Part shown: positions 42,001 through 51,000 of the stretch, piece after piece
Layout of the letters: each line of letters begins with the position of its first letter
Numbering within the stretch: position 1 is the stretch's first letter
Origin: Agapetus fuscipes
Lineage: Eukaryota; Arthropoda; Insecta; Trichoptera; Glossosomatidae
Assembly: GCA_951799405.1 (NCBI GenBank)
Contig: OX637352.1
Coordinates: 10,674,820 to 10,738,819 of the forward strand
Length of the DNA: 64,000 nucleotides
Direction of reading: 5' to 3'
The notes under the pieces: generated by a model
The model's database searches: none
Told to the model about the DNA's origin: nothing
What the model saw: the letters and a program-made list of their open reading frames with translations, nothing else
Position numbers and translations under genes: made by a program

Positions 42001-45000
42001 GTGAAGTTAGAACAATTGCCGAAGAAATGGCTGCCCTGAGATTATCAATAAATTCCCAGAATGCCAAAATTGAAGAATTTTCAGATAGGATCAAGATCTT
42101 TGAGACTAAACTTGAAGCTATTGACTCTCTGAAGAGGGAGGTGGCAGGTTTGACGACCAGGGTTGTAGAATTGGAGAGGGATGCAGGTTTAAAGGCTAAA
42201 CTGTACCAAGGAAAACTGGAGGACCTCCGATTCGACTTGCAGAGGCATGAAGTACAATCTCGTAGCTGCAACATTGAAATCCAAAACGTTCCCGAGGTTA
42301 GGAACGAGAATCTCGTCAATTTGAGCAGGGAGCTGGGTAAACTAATAGGAGTTAAGGTGGATGAAGGAGATATAAGGGCAGTCCACAGAGTGGCTCCTGG
42401 AAGACCCACCACGAGGCCAAAGAACATAATACTTCAACTTACCACAAGGAAACTGAAGGAGGACATGGTAGCGGCTGCAAGGAAGCGTCGTTCATTAAAG
42501 TTAAATCAGCTGGCTGGCTTAGGTTTTCCCACTGATCACAATGCCTTTTACATCAATGATCATCTGACTCTTTCCACAAAAATCCTTTATTCCAACTCAA
42601 GGCAGATGGCTAAATCTAAAGGCTACAAATATACTTGGGTAAGGAATAATAACATCATGCTGCGTAAGGATGATGGATCATCCATTATATATATTAGATG
42701 CCAGGAGGACCTAAGTAAAATATGACTCTTAGTTTGTGTGAATTATTATTGTTATTTATTTTTACTTGTTTTCTATCCTATTAATTTTCACATTTACTTT
42801 ATGATTCTGTCCAATTTTCTGTTACTGATTTGTTTTTTTCACTTGCTTCTGTTATCAATTGTTTTACTTTCTCTTTCTTTTTCATTCAAGCCCCCTACTA
42901 GTTTTAATATTATTTATAGTATTATTCACTCTTCTTACGTTCTAATAAGGAAAATGTTACCCATGTTTTCCTGTTCTTCTTCATTAAGTCACCTCTACCA
43001 GGACTCTTATTGCCATCTTAACTTATCACTGCCTTTATTGAATCACTTTTGCTACTATTTTATAATTATCATGTTGTTTTTAATATTTTATGACAATCGT
43101 AAATAATTTAGATGTAAATCACCTCAACATATACTATCAAAATTGTCGTAGTATTCGTAACAAGCTCTTTGATCTGCGTTTGAACATTCTTAACTGTGAA
43201 CATGACATTCTTATTATCACTGAGACGTGGCTGAATGATGGCATTTATAACAACGAGGTTGCAGATGATAGATATGTTGTTCACAGAAGGGATAGGTGTC
43301 TATCTACCTCTACAAAGAAGGATGGAGGTGGTGTCTTAATTTTAGTTAGGAAAGACATCCCTTGTGTTAGATTATTTAATGATGAGAGTCCGTTAGTTGA
43401 GGAAATTTTATTACATTTACCTACAGTTGGAAATGGTTTAATTATTGCTGCATGCTATATTCCACCACTTTCCAGTCAATCCATATATGAAGCACATTTT
43501 AATAAATTCAATGAAATAGCTATAAATAAAGTAGATCACAATTTCTTTTTAATTGGTGATTACAATTTGCCCTCTATTAACTGGACCCCTGACATTGATG
43601 GCCTTTCTTTTGTAATGCCCTCCTACCTAAGTAATATAATGTCTTTCCTGATGCTCAAACAATGTAACTTTATTAGGAACAATAATAACCGTTTATTGGA
43701 CTTGGTGTTGACGGATCTTGTTTGTTCTGTAGTGGGATGTGCTGCACCCCTTAGTACAGTAGATCCTCATCACCCGCCGATTGAGTGCACTGTGAAAACA
43801 TCACGATTGTTTTCCAGGATGCCAGTACATAATGTCCATAAATACGATTTCAGGAAAGCAAATTTCAATCAAATCATGGTAGAATTGTTAGAATTTAATT
43901 GGTATGACAACTTGTATAATCTCAATACTCAAAATGCGACCGATTTCTTTTATTCCAAATTGTACTCAATATTAGATTATCATGTACCACCATTATATGT
44001 ACGTGCAAAAAAATATCCCTTTTGGTTCTCAAATGATTTAAAAAAGCAAATGAGCACAAAACTGAAAGCCTGGAAGAGATGGAAGACATATGGTAACATT
44101 AGTGACTACGATAGGTTTCGATCTGCTCGTGCTAATGTAAAGAGACTCATGACTGCGTGTCATAAGTCTTACATAAACAACATTGAAACATCAGTTACTC
44201 ATAACGTCAAAAGTTTTTGGAAATATACACATAATTTAAAAAATAACTCAATGGGCTATCCATCATCTATGATGCTTGATAATCGGGTATCGAACGACCC
44301 TAATGAAATTTGCAATATGTTTTCTTCGTATTTCTTGTCTGTTTTTGAATCGTCATCACAACTAACTTGCAGTCCCAATACCTCCTCTATAAATATGAAT
44401 TTTAATTACCAAAACAATAATAACACATGTATTTCTGATTTGTTCCTATGTGAAGACGATGTAAGGGAAGCACTTAATCTTATTGATATAAAAAAAGGCG
44501 CTGGTCCGGACAAATTAAGTGCTTTTTTCCTTAAAATGACCTCTGATGCCCTGTTCAAACCTCTCACACTTATTTTCAACAAAAGTTTAGCTGAAGGATA
44601 TATACCAAGCATATGGAAAACTGCTAACATAATACCCTTACATAAAGCAGGGCCGATGAATGACATCTCTAACTACAGACCTATATCTATCCTCTCTTGC
44701 ATTGCTAAAATTTTTGAAAAGTTAGTACATGGAAAAATATATCCACTACTCAAACACTGTATTCCTGATAGTCAACACGGATTTGTCAGATCAAGATCCA
44801 TAGTTTCGAATTTGTTACTTTATTCTAACTTTATTTTTGAGACATTTGACCAGGGCTCTTCTGTTGACAGCGTGTACACCGACTTCCGCAAAGCTTTTGA
44901 TAAGGTTGATCACCTTATATTACTTAAAAAGCTTCACTTCAATGGAGTCCAGGGCAACCTATTCAGGTGGTTTTGTTCTTATCTTGATTCGAGATATCAA

Positions 45001-48000
45001 ACTGTTACCCTTAATGGTTACGCCTCATCATTGTGTGCGATAAGCTCAGGCGTCCCACAAGGCTCCATATTAGGTCCTTTTTTGTTCACAATTTTCATAT
45101 CTGATATCCATAAATGCGTTAAAAACAGCAATTTATTATTATTCGCAGATGATATGAAAATTTTAAAAAAAATCGATAATATTAACGACTGTCTATTACT
45201 GCAAGAAGACATAAATAGACTCAGTTTATACTGCTCGATTAACAAACTGACACTTGCTCTTGAAAAATGTAAAATTATAACCTTCTCAAGGAAACGCATT
45301 CAAATCAATTACAATTATACAATTTCCAATCACACACTTGAAAGAGTATCTTGCATACGCGACCTTGGTGTGATTTTCGATTCCAAACTACTTTTTGACA
45401 TGCATGTACATGCCGTCGTCAAGAGGGCCTTTCAAATGATGGGTTTTGTGTTTCGTGTGACAAAAAAATTCAAAATGATATCGAGCTATATGACTTTATA
45501 TCATTCATTGATACGATCACAACTAGAATTTGCTGTGACTGTATGGAACCCATTTTATGATGTGTATAAAACTCTACTAGAGTCGGTTCAAAGAAAATTT
45601 ACGAAAATATTGTTCCATCGGTTAAGCTACGAAAACCGCTCTTACGACAAACGCCTACTTCATCTAAATCTGGTAAGTATTGATAATCGATGTTTAATAT
45701 TGAGTGCGTTGACTCTGAGGAGTATCTGTCTATCGGAAACGGATTGCCCTGGTCTTCTATGTCAAATTAAGTTTCGTATACCAAGATGCGCTTCTCGTTC
45801 TTCACAATTATTTTTTCTGTCAAAATGTCGAACAAATGCAGGTCAAAGGGCTCCTATTCATAGAATGTGCAGTGGTTTTTATAAATATTTTAATGATTTA
45901 GATTTGTTTAATAAGGGGAAATACTCCTTTAGGGGGGACTTGATGAAAACTATATATAAAATGTCTTTTACACCCAGTTTATAGGTGCTGATTGGGCTTT
46001 TTGTTCTTCTTTTTTATTCTTCTCTTTTTTCTTCTTTAACTTTTACATTCTTATGTTTTTCTTTGTTTACTCTTCTTGTTTCTCCTTGTTATTTTTGTTT
46101 CTTTTACTAATTTTATTACTTTTGAATTTTGACTTCCTCTACTTCTTTTATATTTTTATGTCAGCTACATTAAATTTATAATATATATGTGGGAAATTTT
46201 TAAGGATGTAGGCATTTTAAATTATATGTATCCACTTTTTTGTTTATTGCAACTGTGTCTGTATCTGTTTTTTCTCCTAATAAAGTAAAATAAAAAAAAT
46301 AAAAATATAACCTTGCAGCTTAGATTAGATTAGATTAGAATTAAAACTGTTATGGTTTCACTTGAGTTCTTATAATTAAGCTGCGATTTATTTATTCAAC
46401 AAAATTTATGTATCACAAAATTCGTTTACAATGTACTGATTACTTTTCTTACCTTTATTGACTTCGCGTCACAATGCTTCAAGCAACCTGCAACTTGCAG
46501 CATTGCGGCTCATATTTATACAATTCATATGGACGTTTTTCGTGTATTGTAGGTTCTTCTTTAGTGGATTGTTCCACACGCACACCAACCAGCGTGCTGA
46601 CGCTCTGTACGAATACTCCTATAATGGATCATACTAACGCCAGATTGTTCGACACACACTGGCGTGCTTAGACTCACGTTCGAGCACATACGTTCGTAAC
46701 AATATTTTGGAACCTTAAGACCCCTAAGAATACAACCATCAAAATGCTCCCTGATTCGACACAGATTTTTTTCTGACATTTGTATTTAATCGTCATTTCT
46801 TGTGATTGCAGCCGACAAGCATCTTCGTCGCATAATCCAAATTAACAAGTTCAGCATTGAGAAGTCGAAGCAAAAGATCGACAACCTCCTGACGGCTCGA
46901 GGACAGATTCCTGAAATATATGGAGACAGGGATCCCCAGGGGCAGGTGGTTCTGGAAGGTTCACAAATGATGGAATTCGCCATTCTGCCATCGGTGACAG
47001 ACCAAAACCGAAGAGTTCTCCTGTCAAGGTATTTTTTTTACAACTTATCTACACATATAGTGAACTTTTTTGACGCGTTATCCCCGAAGTGTTTCGCATG
47101 TGGCGAGTGGAACATATTTATTTCTATATGTAAGACAAAAATAAATATGTTCTACTCGCCATCGATGTCGATGTGGAACGATCTATATTTCATCAAAAGG
47201 GCAGTTGAAGAAGTTGGCATGTCATCTCATCACATAAGTTCTTGTTTGTTTTATCTCCAACAGACGTAATTTTGCAAGAGCAATGTATGAGTGCATGTGT
47301 ACTGAACCAATATGTCTTGTGAATACTGGAAATTGATTGTGAAAATATTAAAAATAACTCTCACGTTATCGTGTTTTACGCTGTTTTCTTGGCTCAAATT
47401 TTGTAGAATGTGAATCTTAAACGATTGCATTTAAAGGTTATCTTTGAACCAAATGGTAGATATGCCCAGCTAGCACTGGAAAGTGGAAGGAAAGTGACCA
47501 CCCTTTCATGCCATAGAGAGCAATCGGATAGATGCAGCGTCTCACCATATGCAGACGTAACTCTAGAGTTTTATTTTAGTTTAGCCAGTTAGGATGGCAG
47601 ATAAGATCAATAATCTGATGATAAGGCCGAATCTCTTCCCTGTTAAGATGCTATCAAGATAAATAGACGAATGCAATTTACCAATCTATTCCGCCTGTTG
47701 AACCAGGATCAAAGTAATAATAATAAATAATAATAATAATTGGCCAATACTTATATGTCGCCGTTTAGTGGCACTAGCCATCCCAAGGGTGCTTTTATGT
47801 GTTGAAGCTTCTGTCAAACAAATGTGTCTTAAGCAACTTCCTGAAACTGGTCTCTGCTCTCAACTCCAGAGGTAGACTGTTCCAGCAGGATGGACCAGCC
47901 GAACTAAAAATCCTGTCTCCGAAACCGGTTCTGTTCCGTCGAAGTGGCAGTTGAAGCCTGTTTACGGCGTCACTCTGTGTAGAACAAAGAGTAGGGTCGT

Positions 48001-51000
48001 TTTCCACCTATCTGGTCGACTCTGCACAATTCACACAAGTATGATGGAGCAACTCCTCTGAAAAAGTTTGTCTTGTCTTGTCTTGTATCCTGCCGCCATT
48101 CCTCTAGGGGTGGCCGGTACCTCCACACAAGTGCCTCCACTTGACTCTGTCTTTGCATACTTCTTTCATCTCATCTAGTTTCATCACTTTTTTCATGCAC
48201 GCTCTTCTCTTGTTATCTCTTGCGTTAAAAACAGAAACACATCTTTTGTACTCAATCCTCTCTGGGATCTGCAGCCAATGAAGGCGCTGCAACAGAGGAG
48301 AGACATGGTCAGTTTTTCGTCCCCCCAAAAGTAATTTGGCTGCAGCATTAAAGACAGTAATGTTCAAATGACCCTAGCGGGGATCGAACCAGTGTTATTC
48401 CATTCCAAATACGCTAGAAAGATCAACCACTTGATCCCGCGGCCATAACACCGATGTTTTTGATTTTTACCATACTTTGCTTTTTGCTTCCAGATTAAAA
48501 GAGACAGACCCCAGCAAGTTTGATCCGGTGAAAGCCTACGTGTATTCCGTGATACAAGCTGACATGAGGAGTTCCATAGACACTTGTGAGGGTGTGGACG
48601 TAGTGTTGGACTATAACCACTACACCTTCCAACACTTCCTCAAATTGACGCCAACATTCGCAAAGAAAATGGTCTATCTTTACGAGGTAATGAAATGAAT
48701 ATTGTTGCAAACTATGAGTTTGTGTTTACATGTACCTAGGTATGTAGCTTGCTAGTGTGCGTAACTGGAGTAGTGTCCAACAGCTAGTATAGTGAAGTAA
48801 TGGGTGATAGTAAACTGCTTTAGAATAATCTGTTATAGGAGTTTTAGTACGTGGGCCTAAGCACGTTGTTTGGTGTGTGTGTGTGGAACAATCCACAATA
48901 AAAGAATCTGGAATACACGATAAACGTCCATATGAGCTGTATAAATATGAGCCGCAATTGTGTGGAGAGTCAGGGTCGCTTGAAACACTGTGACGCAAAG
49001 TCGATAAGCTAGAGCAAGAAAAGTAATCAGTACATTGTGAACCGATATTGTGCAAACTAAATCTTTTTAAAGAAATAAATCGCAGTTTAATGAAAAAACC
49101 CAAGTAAAATTATACCATTGATGAATTTGTGCCAAAAATATAGTACCTACTCTAGCTTCAACTGAAGTGGTTGGCGTAAGGCCGGCTCCCTTTACCTGTA
49201 AAAATAAATATGTTCTACTCGACACATGAGAAACCTTTTGGAGATAACGCGGCAAGAAGTTGCACTTTATGTGTAGCTTAGTTGCGTTTTTAGTTGCGTC
49301 GTTAGTTGCGTTAGCTCTGTGGTGTCATTTTATCCATTTTCTCTGATTTGAATCTTTGGATAAGTGATTCACAAAACAACTTTATATCGACTGTGACACA
49401 TCCCCGGATGGCATGGATATACAGGGCGTGGGTCAGTGGAGGGAAGACTCACCCTGAGAGAAGGTGATGAATCCTAAGATGAGGACGTCCGACTATCTTT
49501 CCACCTTTCAAGAGGTCTTCCAGCTATTTGCTTCCGTTCTAAATGCACGATCTTTCCAATATCACCCCCTGGATCGGCTCTATTTCACTGGCTTCTTTAT
49601 AAAGTCATTGGGAATGAGATCTCATGGTATATTTCCTGTATTTGTATGTTATTCCAAGAACTGTTCTGAGTAGTCTTTTGGTTTTAAGCTTCCATGGCCT
49701 GTTAATACGGGAGAGCTTGTTTTCCGAAATCTGGGATAAAAGTCTCATCCCCACCGTAATTATTACCTACCGAATATCGGTAATATTTGTATGAAGACCT
49801 GTCAATCCAAGATGGCCGCAAGTAAACAGCTGATAAGTCTTCACACAAATATTACCGATATTCGGTAGGTAATAAAGACCGAGGAGATGAGACTCCAGCC
49901 CTGTTGCCTTGGTCTATCGGAGGTCTATTGAGTTTCCAGTCGTTTCACCTGTGTCTGCGATAGGCTTCTTCAGCGTAATGATGATGTGATGTTCATGAAA
50001 CTATTGTTCCAGAGTTGCTACGCCACGAGGGTTAGCAGCGTCCACGCCTTGAACTTCCCAGCTTACGGAGAGTTCAGCTTAAAGCTCCTCAAGTCCCTGA
50101 TGAAGAAGAAGATCCGGGACAGGATCTACATCCATCACAGCATGGAGGAGCTGTACGAGCACCTTCCAAGGAAGATCTTTCCCAAGGACATGGGGGGAGA
50201 GGAGCCGCAGACGTTTGCTGAAATGGCAGGTAAAGGAAAACATTTTTTTTTTTTTAAGTATTGTTACGATTTTACCGGGGTTCTCTTTTAATTAAACTGC
50301 AATCATTTATTTTACCTCACTCCACCTCCATTATCCACCTCCTATTACACCTCTGCGGCACTACAACAAGTGTCATAGACCCCTTGAGTCTTTAGAATCT
50401 AGGGAGTCTCCCGCACAGGATTTCTGAAAAAAAAAAAATTAACAGAAATTATTTTACACGGTTTGGTTCACAATTCACAACATTTGATAATGCTTATTGG
50501 TCTTCACGGAAAAATGCTTGGAGCGACTAATCGCTATTGCAGTCCCTATATATAGGTACAGAATAGATCCTTCTCGCAAATTCCAGATCATTCTTTGATT
50601 TCTCGCTCACACCAGAACGCCGTTCTATCCACTACCATCATCATGGGCTACTCCCAAATTGTTCGACCTACACTATCGTTCATGTAGAGGTGCGCGAAGG
50701 TGCTTTGATTCCATAGTTCGTAAGAGCATTAAACGGGTCGCTTGTGGCAAGTAGAAACTATTTATTTCTACAGGTAAGAGCCATACGCCAACCACTTCAG
50801 TTGAAGGGGGGGGGGTTTCCCAGCTCCCGAGAGGACTGGTATTTTTTGTGACGGCTAAGTAAACCATATACGTGGGCTTATTTTTGGGTTTGAAATAAAC
50901 ACCAAAACGGTAAATCATTTCTGACACCCTTAGGGAGCATTGAACTCTTGCTTTTGACATAAAATGCAAGCATTCTACTAACTGAGCTATCAACCGGACT

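Larger units (their letters stand above)
41300..46312 (+). mobile_element. Two-ORF LINE (CR1/L2/jockey-group), nearly complete
   Basis: Contains a leader of uncertain start, an ORF1 (41738-42725, broken at its N-terminus), a T-rich spacer, an intact ORF2 (43090-45984), a ~330-bp 3' UTR with AATAAA (46279-46284) and an A-rich (AAATA)n tail. A RepA tail follows directly. It lies sense-oriented in intron 1 of gene 2. Confidence 0.85.

Noticed and set aside
41939..42427. 162-codon minus-strand frame
   Set aside because: Antisense shadow of the open LINE ORF1.
42738..43106. 122-codon hydrophobic frame between LINE ORF1 and ORF2
   Set aside because: The T-rich spacer of the LINE mimics membrane segments. 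No such third ORF is known in this group.
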